From contig NC_088317.1 in assembly GCF_910592395.1 (NCBI RefSeq), positions 9,674,001 through 9,738,000 on the forward strand: DNA of 64,000 nucleotides. Reading direction: 5' to 3'. A program made the position numbers and the translations under genes. This stretch comes from Lineus longissimus (taxonomy: Eukaryota; Nemertea; Pilidiophora; Heteronemertea; Lineidae). Shown one piece after another: positions 10,200 through 22,102 of this stretch (within the stretch, counting starts at the first letter, position 1; every line of letters begins with the position of its first letter). The notes beneath the pieces are model-generated. The model was not told where the DNA came from and searched no databases. It worked only from the letters and a program-made list of their open reading frames with translations.

Positions 10200-10900
10200 T
10201 GGTATACTTTAACAAAGATGCCAAATACCATGGCACATTTTTACTCCTATTTCACTTACATACATGTAAGCCAATCAGTACCAGATTACTCTACATAATT
10301 TGTGATTTTATTTTTACTGCAATTCTGTTCCTGTTTTCCCTGAAACTTTCAGTCTTCAAAACATCTAAAACAGAATTCACCTGTTCTCATCGTCTTAAAT
10401 TACTGTATGCCATGTTTCTATTAACAATTTGTATGATATTTCACATACATACATGTAAGCAAATCAGTACCAGATGACTATACATAATATGTGATTTTAT
10501 TTTACTGTGATTCTCTTTTTGTTCTCCCTGAAATTTCTAGTCTTCAAAAACAGAAGACACCTAGTACTGTTCTCAGGGGCTTAAATTACAGTATGCCATC
10601 AACAATTTGTATAATATTTCACTTACATACATGTAAGCAAATCAGTACCAGATGACTATACATAATTTGTGATTTTATTTTACTGTGATTTTTTTTCCCC
10701 TAAAACTTTTAGTCTTCTAAAACTTCAAAAAAAGAAGACACCTGGTACTGTTCTCAGGGGCTTCAATTACTCTATGCCATGTTTTTTATTCCATGTTTCG
10801 ATTCACTTACATACATGTAACCTAATCAACACCACATGAGTATTCATAATACAAGTATCATTTTTTGATTTTATATTTACTGTGATTCTCTTTCAACATG
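10200..10900. repeat. Tandem repeat, period about 182 bp, four units
   Basis: The landmark ACATACATGTAA recurs at about 10261, 10445, 10625 and 10807. Each unit also contains ATCAGTACCAGAT, GTGATTTTATTTTACTGTGATT and CTGTTCTCAGGGGCTT. Units differ by small indels. Confidence 0.85.
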
Positions 10901-11269
10901 TTCAATGTTCTTTAAGATAAATAAACATTATTTTCATAAATCGGCCTTGTTAATCATTTAGATTGACTGACAGCTCATGCAGGTGTTCAAAAAGGGATGA
11001 ACATCTAATGCCAAGTGATTACTCTACAAAATCTATAGTGAACACCAGCACTCTGCTATGCTGAACCACAATGACGAGCCATCTCTTAATGCAGTTGCCT
11101 GTGCTTTGGAGAGACAGTATGCCGCTTGGTCACCATAAACGGTGAGCACAATGGCCCCTGGCCTTTTCATTAACTTTTTGCAGAGCAAGGAAATATCCAA
11201 CATTGCCTTATTATCAACATCATCATCATGTCTGAAACTTGACTTTTCCCCTAATATTAACTATATCGA

Positions 11270-11715
11270 GGCACAGCGGCGCCAGAGAATAGAGCCAAGC
11301 ACAAAATTTCATTCCACAGCTAGGGTATTAACATTTAATGTTCATCTGCCAAGTCCCAACAAGAAAGCTTGCCCAAATAGTGACTTCAGCCTACATGTAG
11401 AGAATAGAGCCAAGCACAAAATTTCATTAGGTAGCTACGGTACAAAAAATTTCATCTGCCAAGTTCCCAAAAAGAAAGCTTACCCAGATGGTGACTTAAG
11501 CCTACATGTAGAGAATAGAGCCAAGCACAAAATTTCATTACATAGCTTGGGAACAAAATGTTCATCTGCCAAGTTCCCAAAAAGAAAGCTTGCCCAGATG
11601 GTGACTTAAGCCTACATGTAGAGAATAGAGCCAAGCACAAAATTTCATTACATAGCTTGGGTACAAAATCTTTCGACTGCCATGTTCGCAATAAAAGCCT
11701 ACCCAGATGGAAACT
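11270..11715. repeat. Tandem repeat, period about 112 bp, four units
   Basis: AGAATAGAGCCAAGCACAAA recurs at about 11285, 11399, 11512 and 11622, with AAGAAAGCTTGCCCAGATGG in each unit. Repeated reading frames over this array on both strands are by-products of the repeat. The fragment at 11135-11165 (GGTGAGCACAATGGCCCCTGG) is the end of the 59071-type dispersed repeat. Confidence 0.85.
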
Positions 11716-12454
11716 TTAGCCTGTAGAGCATTATTCTGTAGAGCCAGTTGCACAAACTCCTCAAGTTCTCAAGATTGAAGGAGTGGGATTTGGTGACGGA
11801 CTCTATGAAAGACTGCTGCACCTTATGGACTGATATTTCGTTTCCTGACTTCACAAGAAGAATAAGGCACCAGCCAGTTGGATTGATCATCAAACCAAAT
11901 GTAGACATTTGAAAATGCATCTGGGTGAACATTTGCTTTATACACTGCATTATAGCCGCATGGGAATCATCTTCCTTACGCTTGCACTCAACATTCAGAA
12001 CAAAATATCCCGGGTATTCTTGCAAGTACCAAACATGATCAGGTACCACCTTATGATATTTAGGGGTAGTCGAAAGTAGCCCATCCCCGCTTCCACCAGA
12101 GCCATCAAAAATGGAGGATCGTGATGAGACACTTTTAGGGCTGGGTGGTTCCACATATCCAAGGTCCCATGTCAATGTGTCAGATTTTGGTACAAGGGCT
12201 ATTGAACTATTTGTCCTTGATGACAGCACAGGTGAGTGATGGGACATCCTCCTCACGCTGACCTGTCCAACTTCTTGAATGCATTCGAGCAGCGTGTCAA
12301 TAAAATCTTTTGCACAACCATTACCCATGTTGCCAGCTAACGCCAGATCCAATCTTGAAACCAACAACGATAGATTATCAGGTAACTCATCATCAAGAGT
12401 AACATCTGAAATAATGAGAATAACAGCATCATGCTTAGTTCCAAAAAGATTCAT
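11699..12454 (-). CDS. Unknown 251-aa protein, possible PD-(D/E)XK-like fold
   Basis: Open frame of good length with normal composition. Family not recognised. Residues around 150-190 read WYLQEYPGYFVLNVECKRKE and then SHAAIMQCIKQM, which fits the E-x-K active-site strand plus following helix of PD-(D/E)XK nucleases. The upstream catalytic acid cannot be assigned by eye. The C-terminal end runs into the 112-bp tandem array and so may be altered. An AG just before the first codons (CTACCAAG) could be a splice acceptor, so this may be one exon of a larger gene. Confidence 0.45.
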   Translation of the reverse strand: MNLFGTKHDAVILIISDVTLDDELPDNLSLLVSRLDLALAGNMGNGCAKDFIDTLLECIQEVGQVSVRRMSHHSPVLSSRTNSSIALVPKSDTLTWDLGYVEPPSPKSVSSRSSIFDGSGGSGDGLLSTTPKYHKVVPDHVWYLQEYPGYFVLNVECKRKEDDSHAAIMQCIKQMFTQMHFQMSTFGLMINPTGWCLILLVKSGNEISVHKVQQSFIESVTKSHSFNLENLRSLCNWLYRIMLYRLKFPSG

Positions 12455-12957
12455 CAGCTTGGTAGCAGAAATGTTCGAAGATTATCATTACATTTACAAG
12501 CACAAGCAAAAAATGTGATTACCATACTACCAGATAGGACTGTTGTTCAGGGTGACTCTTTGTTGGTCAAATCGTCCCACGCCATAGCTTAGTTGCCATC
12601 ACCACAATCAACAAACAACGAGTCACTCCTAAAGAACTCATGGAAAGACATCTATCTACCCATCAACCCATCCATCCCATATTCATCAAAACAACCATAT
12701 AGTCCTTGGATTTGCACAAGGACATGAATGAAGAGGAGAGAAACACCAATCCAATGGACAATATCTGTCTGTTTGTACCCAGTTGGGAGGTCTGTTGCTA
12801 AAGTCCAAATCACATAGGTCATCCCTCTCGCGTCGTGTCACTATCAAATGACGAGCCAGTGACGCAATTTAAGAGCCAGTTTTTATGAGAGTCAGGCAGG
12901 TGGTGATTCATGACCCTCTCAGATTTGTTCCAACATTTTTTTATTGGTAGATACATG

Positions 12958-14534
12958 TTACACTGGTAACCACAAAAATCTATGAAAGTGCACATTCCTC
13001 AGTGTTTTTTCTGGATTGTCCGTGAAAAGTCTGAAAAGCCCGTGATTTATCCGTGATCTTCCTAAAACAGGAAACCATCTAAAATTTTGTGAGCTCCACT
13101 GCACAGGGCCATCAGAGGAACAAAGGCACAGCTGATGAGGCATAAACATTGGTGTAATTAGGCATGTATAATGCCAAACTCTCTGAGGACCAGTGGTGTG
13201 TCATGCTAGAATGCCCTCAATTTGATTTTAGGAAAGTCCAACTTTGAGAAAGCAGGGGTGCATAAAGGCAAGTCTTTGGCACACAAATTGAAATAATGTT
13301 TAACTGATCTAACTGCTAGTATACACATTTTTACAAAATACATTTTAATACGATAGTCTGTTGTCAGGACTTGTACAAGTTAGTGATTAACACCTTCTAT
13401 GGAAAGACCAGTGAGATTTCCTTTTAACTCGGACTGCATGAAAGGTAGCATTAGTTTGTTTGTTTGTTCTCACATGTGTCATTCTGCTCTGCCATCCCCA
13501 CAGATCAAAGGGAAAGAAAAGATTCAGCATAATTACTATAGGTACTCAAACAAAATAATATAGTTGTTCTTTAAAATGAGCACAGTTTAATTGTTCTGCC
13601 AGTAAATCATATAAAGTATGCGGCTTATGTATGCACTCCTTTCTTATCTTAGTTTTAATGTCCCAGGCTTGAGTAAAGAACTACACAAATAACAATAAAC
13701 AGAGTTCAAATTGGTGTTTTTTCTTGTTAAATTACCCTGATAAATTGGCATTTGTTCATGTTTAATTACCATGGTCGTTATGCTTAATTAGGATTAATAA
13801 AAACTTTCAACTAAGTTTCCCTTTGATCTGCAATATGGTTGTCCCAAACTGCAATTAAGAACTGCAGGGATAACAATAAGCAGAGTTCAGAATTACATTT
13901 TGTTGTGCTTGATTACTATGCTCAATATACTTATTTTAATTAAGATAAGCAATTGCTTTCTACTCAGTTTTACCTTTGATCCATTAATTGCTGTTTATAA
14001 AACCAATCCTGCAAAATGGCCAAATTTTTTCATGGAACAAACGGCTGTTACTTTTTACACAATATCAGGCAAAAAAAATCAGAAGTTTTCCCATAGAAGG
14101 TGTTATTCATTAATTTGAACAAGTCTTGACAACAAACTATTATAATACTATTCTGTAAGATAAAAATCAATTACACTTTGTTTATTTACTGTTTTGTGTA
14201 TTCAATGGCAAAAGGCCTTGTTTTATGCAAATACACCCCCTTCATTCACCATGTTGGATTTTCCCACAATTCGATTGAGAGCATTCTAGCGTGACTCACC
14301 CCTGGTCCTCAAGAGTTTGGCCATATGAATGCTAATTACACCAATGTTTATGCCTCATCAGCAGTGCCTTTGTTCCTCTGATGGCCCTGTGCAGTGGAAC
14401 TCACAAAATTTTAGATGGTTTCCTGTTTTAGGAAGATCACGGATAAATCACGGGCTTTTCAGACTTTTCACGGGCAATCCAGAAAAACACGGAAGAATGT
14501 GCACTTTCATAGATTTTTGTGGTTACCAGTGTTA
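12958..14534. mobile_element. Long-TIR non-autonomous element, about 1.58 kb
   Basis: Left arm 12960-13220 and right arm about 14272-14533 are inverted copies (about 260 bp, high identity). The outermost bases are ACACTGGTAACC and its complement. Inverted reading frames in the two arms encode the same peptide by chance of duplication. The inner 1.05 kb is A/T-rich and contains a degenerate repeat (AATAAACAGAGTTCA near 13695, AATAAGCAGAGTTCA near 13877). No transposase. Confidence 0.8.
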
Positions 14535-14749
14535 ATAACGGACGGAAATCACATTTTCTATCCTCAATGGGGTCCGTTTTTAGAGGCCCCTGGAATATTG
14601 GGGTCAAAATGGGCCTAAATGGCAAAATAATGTGGTTTTTAGATGCTGGTATTAGGTTCTGTGCGCCATTCCTTAGTGAGCCACAGAGATTTTCATGCTT
14701 GTACAAATGTTGTAATTCTATTTGGTATTGACTTTATGAAAATGTGAAA

Positions 14750-15025
14750 ATGTTGGCGGCTGACTTAGGGCGCAGCCCATAGGTGGCACTGCAAAACACC
14801 ACATTTCGAAATTACACACACCTTCCAAGAGGTCGTGTGGTTTGCGCCCTAAGTCAGCCAGGGTGTTTTATGGGAATTATGATACAATTAGCACCTATTC
14901 TTTGATTTAAAATGAAAATTACGGCGGCTGACTTTGGGCGCACAAGTATAGGGGGCGCTTTTTGCTGCCTAAAGATGAAATTACCACCTTTTTGCACAGC
15001 AAGTTCTCCATGCGCCCTAAGTCGA
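14750..15025. repeat. Two small hairpin-forming repeats (GGCGGCTGACTTAGGGCGCA)
   Basis: GGCGGCTGACTTAGGGCGCA at about 14755 pairs with TGCGCCCTAAGTCAGCC at about 14842. A diverged second pair lies at about 14923 and 15011. MITE-like, non-coding. Confidence 0.65.
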
Positions 15026-15544
15026 AATTGATCAAATATAGCTCAAATAGTCACCCAGCATCTCTAGTATCAGTGGTAAGGGGGTCTATGATGGTGCCTA
15101 GACATGTTTGCATCTTTCTAGAAGGCTCATATGAAACCATGAAATTATTCTTATTACTTTTCCCCTTTTTCTCCCTTTTCTCCAAATGCGACAAGCGACT
15201 GATTTTGTGGGAGCACCTCACAAATGAAGAACTAGAGAACTCAAATGGTCGATTAGTTTTGCCTTAAATGGTACTTACTATTATCAGCAGTGTATTTAAA
15301 AGCTGGGCCTGCTCAGGTAGATTTATGTAACATTTGACAATAGTTTTGCAGCTAATATGGATGCATGTGGCTATAGCAGCAATAGTCCAGTCAAGCTGTG
15401 ACTGGACCTGGAAAAAATAGTGAGTCGATATCCCATTGTAGTTTTCCCATTGTGGTTTGATAATCATTCATCATCAGAGCCAAATTTATCAAGGGGCTTA
15501 GGTGAGTTGCTGCAGCTTAGTCCTTAACAGTCACCGCACACAGC
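15026..15544. other. Non-coding, no recognised feature
   Basis: Short frames only; no motif recognised. Confidence 0.5.
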
Positions 15545-16290
15545 GGTACAACCAAGTGCATGTTTCCTAGAGGTGCATCGCTTGGTATCACATCCCACCA
15601 GACAGTTGCAACGGAAGATACAAAGGGTGAGATCATTAGGATCTGGTGACATGTCCGATTTCAACGGCATACTTAATAGTGGTGCAGATGTTGGAGGCAA
15701 GTCTCGATCTTCAAAAGGTTTGGACCTTCTGAGTACCTTTTCTGTGAAATGTTTGTAGCGCAGTTGCCCAAGATCATTGTTGGGCTCTCCATTGCAGAGT
15801 GCAAGCAGGGCCTTTTCTCCAGCATGGACAATGTCGTCTTTATTGGCATTTTCTTACATGAAGATCTTTGCTTCATCATAGAGGCTGTTATCGCGAATCT
15901 TTGAAAGGGCAGGTGGTTTGCCCATACCATGTCATCGAGATGTAGTATCACAGCCTGAGATGGCGTGGGCAAACAGCAAGCTGCTGCTAAACCCCCCCCC
16001 CCCCCCCAGTGGTTATCCTACCCTTTTTCATATACCGTCCTCGAAGATGAGGATGATGGACGTCGCAATCAGAAAAGAATGGGTTCAGAGTCTAGCTGCT
16101 GCAGATTTCTTTTCGAGTTTTGCTTCGGCTCGGGCCTGAAATCGAGTCAGTTGCCCTGTGTGACTGCATGGTGATGAAGCAAAACAATCAGGTCCGTGTC
16201 ATCACCGACGAGAACTGTGTCCTGGGACTGAGCGGATTCAATGGCAGCTTGAACGTACATCGCCATCTCAAGTAGGCAAGATGAACACTG
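15545..16290 (-). pseudogene. Degraded transposon-associated gene (HAISGCDTTS motif)
   Basis: Read on the reverse strand, fragments in shifting frames give, in order, QSQDTVLVGDDTDLIVLL, then HAISGCDTTS, then GMGKPPALSKIRDNSLYDEAK and NDLGQLRYKHFTEKVLRR. The GDDTDLxVLLxHH plus SGCDTxS pair is common in repetitive animal proteins of transposon origin; its biochemical role is not established to my knowledge. Frame changes, an in-frame stop and a poly-C tract (about 15993-16008) break it, so it is a relic. Confidence 0.6.
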
Positions 16291-16974
16291 CTGCTATTAT
16301 ACAGAACAACTTGTAAATCCTTTTCTTTTTGTAGTCCAAGTGAAGCACAGTTCCTTCACTATCATGATCGGTGTGCAAGCTCAATGCCTTTGATCTGACA
16401 CTGTAGTTTAAAAAGTTTTGTTACATGTATGTGAATTTGATTGAAATGGTGCATACTGATATACTTTTCTATATTCATATCTTTACTTCCTTATGAATAA
16501 TTTTACTGAAGTTACAATAAATATTCTACTATTTTGGAATTACAATGCTATTTAGCCTATACACCGATCATGATAGTGAAGGGACTCTGCTTCACTGGGA
16601 CTACATCTCCTTACACACCAATCATAAAGGTGAAGGGACTCTGTATCATTGGGACTCCAAAAAGAAAGGACAATAAGTTAAAAATTTACAAGCTGTTCTT
16701 AAGTACCATGTTAGGCAAAACTAATCGATAATTTGAGTTCTCCAGATCTTCATTTGTTGAGTTCTCTGTTTACCAATACCCAATTTGGAGTACATTTTCA
16801 GTGAATTTCAAAGCAATACCTTATTTCAGTCCTAATCAGCAATCTATTCAATTTAAAAGGTGTGCCAGGCAAGACAAAAGTCAGTTCAAAAACAGTATGA
16901 TCTGTGAATTCAATGTTGGTTTAGCCATTCACCAATAAGTGTTCTTCCTGTCTAAGAGTAAGACATCAAGCCCC
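16291..16974. other. Non-coding, no recognised feature
   Basis: A short repeat of CACCGATCATGATAGTGAAGG / CACCAATCATAAAGGTGAAG lies at about 16561-16640; otherwise nothing recognisable. Confidence 0.5.
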
Positions 16975-17225
16975 GCCCCCCCCCCCCCACTCCCAGGATT
17001 TTAGGGGTACCTAATGCTTGTTCAAAGGTTTTTTCGGACGCCCCCCCCCCCCTATGTAAGGGATTGCATTTCAAAACACCCCCCTTTTCACGGGGTTTTT
17101 AAGAAATTTACACCCCCTTATGTAAGGGATGACAAAATAACACCCCCCTAATGTAAGGGACTACATATGAACACCCCCCTTATGTAAGGGAAATTGAAAA
17201 GAAATACCCCCTTATGTAGGGGAGC
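16975..17225. repeat. C-rich tandem repeat (CACCCCCCTTATGTAAGGGA)
   Basis: Five or six units of about 35 bp, each with a C5-C12 run followed by TTATGTAAGGGA. A related C/G-rich, hairpin-prone stretch lies at about 17775-18010 (CCCCTTATCTA, CCCCGTAGATGAG, then a G run). Confidence 0.75.
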
Positions 17226-18252
17226 ACCTGCCATTAGATTTGATGTCCCCTGAAACAGGGAACAATCTTTCCATGAAAGCAACACTCATGAGAGGGCCAA
17301 GGATAATGACATGTACAACAATGGCAGCCCCATGGCCACCAAATTCCCTTATATCAGTGGCTTACCAAGTCATGTGGAAGCCAGAAAAAGGTAATGTTCA
17401 GAAGACAATCCTGTTGACTGGCCAGTGCAAGGAAGGGGGCATCATAACCACAGAGAAACTGTCCTCCGATCCCATTAGACAAATCTCATGTAGCTTTGCC
17501 ATTTTGCTGCATATCCACACTGGTGTGGTGCGGCGGGGATGCGGAACTGAAGTCAACTGGTAGCTCGTCTGTTTGTAGACGAATACACATGGCTCGCTGT
17601 CATTTCCGGATATCCTTTTAAGAATGTTGATGCTCGATTGATACTCACCTATTCTCGTCACCAGCCGGCCTAACTCGATCTAATACCATACCAGTATTGT
17701 ACTTGAACAGTTAGGGACAGGGCTGGTTCGATGCTGGGTGGGAAGGCGACCACGGGGGAGACCAGAGCTTGCGTCCCGCGCGCTCTTAAACTACGGGATA
17801 TCCTGACTACCCCCTTATCTATGGCAGTCAAGGCCTGAAAGGTACCCCTTTTTGGCAGTATCTACGGGGCGTCACCAGAAAATATACCCCTTTTTAAGGA
17901 AATCGACGGGATTTCTCCCCGTAGATGAGATCATGAAAAACACCCCCTTCCCGTAGATAAGTGGGACACGCATGCGGTACCTTGGCACCCCTGAGTGGGG
18001 GGGGGGGGGCCGGGCATCAAGCATGACAAGACATTGCCATGTGGCACGACATTTTAAAAAATCTGTTTTAATCAAACACATCCTGCCTACACAATACTTT
18101 TGCAGTTCTTCCCTTTTCTCTAGTTCGCTGCTCAAATGACATTGAATGAGTTCTGCCGATTACGTAGGCCGACAACAACTGATGCTCTGCCATGGTGAAG
18201 ACTCAAATCTGAGCCAAAAAGAAATAAGTTACCTAGCTGGTATGTTCCTTAC
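17226..18252. other. No supported gene; C/G-run repeat at 17775-18010
   Basis: Only chance frames. GC content is higher than in the surroundings. The stretch at 17775-18010 looks like a diverged relative of the C-rich repeat at 16975. Confidence 0.5.
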
Positions 18253-18576
18253 CAGTGGGTTTCCATCTATTCTTCACCAACTTGTAATTTTTTCCTTCCA
18301 TTGTTTTAAACATCTTCTCCCATTCTTCATTCTCGATACACGTTTGATGTTCAAAGGACAGACCTCCGATGCACTTGCTTGATATGACAGCTTTGAACTC
18401 TTCCTCCTTAGTTTCATCAAAAAATGACGAAATTACATCAAAGTTGGTGCAAACTGGCATGACTGTTTTATCACTGTCTAAATCCTCTGGCTTTGGATGA
18501 CGTGTTAATAACTTCACAGAAAGCGGCATAGAGTTGAAGGTCAACTCTGCTTTCTTTCCAGCCTTAACCTTGGTGT
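18253..18576 (-). CDS. Exon-like block of an unknown gene, 108 codons
   Basis: An open frame is bounded on the reverse strand by a good acceptor (TTTTTTATAG, ends at 18577) and a good donor (ACTG/GTAAGG, at 18252). The peptide is acidic and hydrophilic (LDSDKTVMPVCTNFDVISSF, then EEEFKAVISSKCIGGLSFEH). Not recognised; no neighbouring exon could be tied to it. It lies just outside the giant inverted repeat. Confidence 0.4.
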
Positions 18577-18672
18577 CTATAAAAAACCGGGTCAGCACAG
18601 CCCTCGAATGGTATGAGTTGATCCAAAACTGTAACAATAAAAAGAGTTCATCATTCATTATTCTGATCTACC

Positions 18673-20880
18673 GAGGCATTCCATATGAAATCAACCTATT
18701 TAGGAAAATCTTCCCAGGTCATAGTCTCAGAATAGGCTAATTTTTACATATTTTGTAGGTTATGGGGCCAATATGAAAAGTCCAAAATATTTTTGTCATA
18801 TTCCTGACGGTTAGCCCCCAGAAGGGTAAAAAAAAGGGGGCGTGGCACCTTTTTAGGGGCGGCCGCCTATTTCCTAGCCAACTTTGAATTGCTATATCTC
18901 AGAGAGTATCAGAGATATCCTTCTAATTCTTTCAGGGATTGTTCTTCTTGGCCAAAGGACTGCTTTAAACCCATTAATTATATACTGAGACCTATTGGAT
19001 GAAAATTTGTGGGGTTTCAATATTAGACGATTTTTGTCCAAAATTGCATTTTCAGGGGGCTCTACCACCCATACTATAACAGGGTGGGGACAAATGAATG
19101 GTTGTTTTGAAAGTATCCTGTGATGACATTGTCTTGATCTAAAAGAAACATCCTGAAAGATTTAGAAGTTTCTGAAAAGTGGTCCTGAAGTTGGTCCCGC
19201 CCCCAAAATGGCCAGGTAGGAAGGGGTTAATGAGGATAAAAATAATTTTCCTCAAGCGACCTTGGTACCCTCTACTTGTGAGTAAAAAATCTTTTTCAAA
19301 CCAGCACTCCTTCCAGTGGAAATAAATAGCTTCCCTAGTCAAGTTTGGTGTGCCACTCGCCCCTATATAACATGTACATTAATGTGCATAAATGTACACA
19401 AAATCAACTTTTCCATATAATACTTTACTTATAACAGGAGGAACAACAGGTACAGTATTTGAATAGCCCTGTAAACACTAGATTGTCCATACCATTCTTC
19501 TAAGAACCATAGTCCAGTAAGTCCCATACAGTTTGGTCTACATGTAGATCACAAAACACAGTGCATGAACCGCTGATACCCTGCTTTCATCAGGTGAGGA
19601 AATGAAATAACTGCGCCCTAGGTTGATTTTGAACCATTGGTGAAGTAAACTGCACCTTCACACCTGACAATCAGTCAAATTAAGCCAGCCCTGCTTATAT
19701 TTTAGTGTTGGACCTTGTTTTCCTATTCAAGTTTGGTGTGCCACTCGTCCCTATATAACATGTACATTAATGTACACAAATGTATAGAACCAGGTTTTCA
19801 GTACCATGTGCTTGTTTTAATGATTTAAGGAATTACTAAAGGTCCAACACTTAAATATAAGCAGGGCTTGCTACATTTGACTGATTGTCAGGTGTAAGGT
19901 GCAGTTTACTTCACCAATGGTTCAAAATCAACCTAGGTCGCAATTCCTCAGCTGATGCAACAAGGATAAAAGCTGGGTATCAGCGGTTCATGCACTGTGT
20001 TTTGTGATCTACATGTAGACCAAACTGTATGGGACTTACTGAACTATGGTTCTTAGAAGAATGGTATGGACAATCTAGTGTTTACAGGGCAATTCAAATA
20101 CTGTACCTGTTGTTCCTCCTGTTATAAGTAAAGTATTATATGGAAAAGTTGATTTTGTGTACATTTATGCACATTAATGTACATGTTATATAGGGGCGAG
20201 TGGCACACCAAACTTGACTAGGGAAGCTATTTATTTCCACTGTAAGGAGTGCTGGTTTGAAAAAGATGTTTTACTCACAAGTAGAGGGTACCAAGGTCTC
20301 TTGAGGAAAATTATTTTTTTCCTCATTAACCCCTTCCTACCTGGCCATTTTGGACCCCCAAAATGTGGCATTTTGGGGGCGGGACCAACTTCAGGACCAC
20401 TTTTCAGAAACTTCTAAATCTTTCAGGATGTTTCTTTTAGATCAAGACAATGTCATCACAGGATACTTTCAAAACAACCATTCATTTGTCCCCACCCTGT
20501 TATAGTATGGGTGGTAGAGCCCCCGAAAATGCAATTTTGGTCAAAAATCGCCTAATATTGAAACCCCACAAATTTTCATCCAATAGGTCTCAGTATATAA
20601 TTAATGGGTTTAAAGCAGTCCTTTGGCCAAGAAGAACAATCCCTGAAAGAATTAGAAGGATATCTCTGATACTCTCTGAGATATAGCAATTCAAAGTTGG
20701 CTAGGAAATAGGCGGCCGCCCCCTTTTTTGGACCCTTCTGGGGGGCTAACCGTCAGGAATATGACAAAAATATTTTGGACTTTTCATATTGGCCCGATAA
20801 CCTACAAAATATGTAAAAATTAGCCCATTCTGAGACTATGACCTGGGAGCCACTTGTTGATTTCATATGGAATGCCTCTA
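18673..20880. repeat. Giant inverted repeat, arms about 1.04 kb, spacer about 0.12 kb
   Basis: Left arm 18673-19716 and right arm 19839-20880 are near-identical inverted copies, from GAGGCATTCCATATGAAATC at the outside to GTGTTGGACCTT at the inside. The 122-bp spacer itself contains another copy of CAAGTTTGGTGTGCCACTCG, also present once in each arm. No coding capacity; repeated frames in both arms mirror each other. A transcript would fold into a hairpin of about 1 kb. Fold-back element or duplication. Confidence 0.9.
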
Positions 20881-21096
20881 CCTTATAGTAACATACTGCA
20901 AGTCCTCAACTGGGATCAAATTGTGTCAAAAATGGCTGGCGATCAGGACCAAAATTGAAGGGATCGTCTCTTATTTCATTGATGCCCCAAGGGACGAAAG
21001 TATTTATGATAGTCTTTCTCTTGACGCCCTCTCCTGAAGTGAAAGAAGAAAACCAAAGACAAACAGACAGATGCTGAAGATGACCGAGGAGTAAAA

Positions 21097-22102
21097 AATG
21101 AAACGGCCAGGGGCCATTGTGCTCACCTTAGGAATATTTAGTAGACAATTAATTCATGCTAGTTACAGAAAGTGTTACTTCAGTATGTAGCCAAATAAAA
21201 AAGTTTTACGAGGTAAAATCAAAAACCATGTGCAAGTACATGTAATACTGTATGGTGGGTTAGCTGGTCCTATATTCATCAGACTGGTGCTATAATCACA
21301 ATTCTTAAAGTTTTCAGATTTGGGCCCAAGGTGGCCAAGTTGAGAATCAGATTGGACTGGAATGTGTTATCTGAGGTTATCTGACCTATACGGCCATGTA
21401 TACCCAGTTTCAGTTTCATAGCTTCAGTCGTTTTAAAAGAAACGTGCCAAAGTTACACTCTAACAGCCAATTTTTGCCGTTTGACCTCCGTGACCTTGAA
21501 AAGTAGGTCAAATTAAAAACCCGTACGATATATGATGTATCCTTGCTATGAGTACCTACGACAAAAGTTTTATCGAAAACAAGTCATAAGCAAGATATCA
21601 CACTTTTAAGACATCCACATTCGGCCCCCTGGTGGCCAAGTTGAGAATCAGATCGGACCGAAATTCAGCACCAGAGGTTATGTGATATAGGGGGTTGTAT
21701 GTACCAAGTTTCAAGTTTATAGCTATAGTGGTTAAGAAACGTGCCATAGTTCACACTCCAATGGCCAATTTACGCCATATGACCTCTGTGACCTTGAAAA
21801 GAAGGTCAAATTAAAAACCCGTATGATATGTGATGTATCCTTGCTATGAGTACTTACAAGATATCACACTTTTTAGATATCCACATTTGGCCCCCTGGTG
21901 GCCAAACTGAGAATCAGATCGGACCGAAATTCAGCACCAGAGGTTATCTGATATAGGTGGTTATATGTATTAAGTTTCAAGTTCATAGCTTTGGCGGTTA
22001 AGAAACGTGCCATAGTTAGACTCAAATGGCCAATTTACGCAATTTGACCTCTGCGACCTTGAAAAGTAGGTCAAATTGAAAACCTACCTGATATATGATG
22101 TA
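21097..22102 (-). mobile_element. Dispersed 1.6-kb repeat, part 1 (interrupted by Helitron)
   Basis: Reverse copy of the 59071-60716 family, starting AAATGAAACGGCCAGGGGCC and running through nearly three internal ~290-bp sub-repeats (CACATTTGGCCCCCTGGTGG, GAATCAGATCGGACCGAAAT, GAAACGTGCCATAG, TTGACCTCTGTGACCTTGAA). It breaks off at GATGTA (22102), where the Helitron begins, and resumes at 28480. Confidence 0.85.

Noticed and set aside
11452-11753. Overlapping repeated frames on both strands
   Set aside because: Generated by the 112-bp tandem array; same peptide repeated, no independent support.
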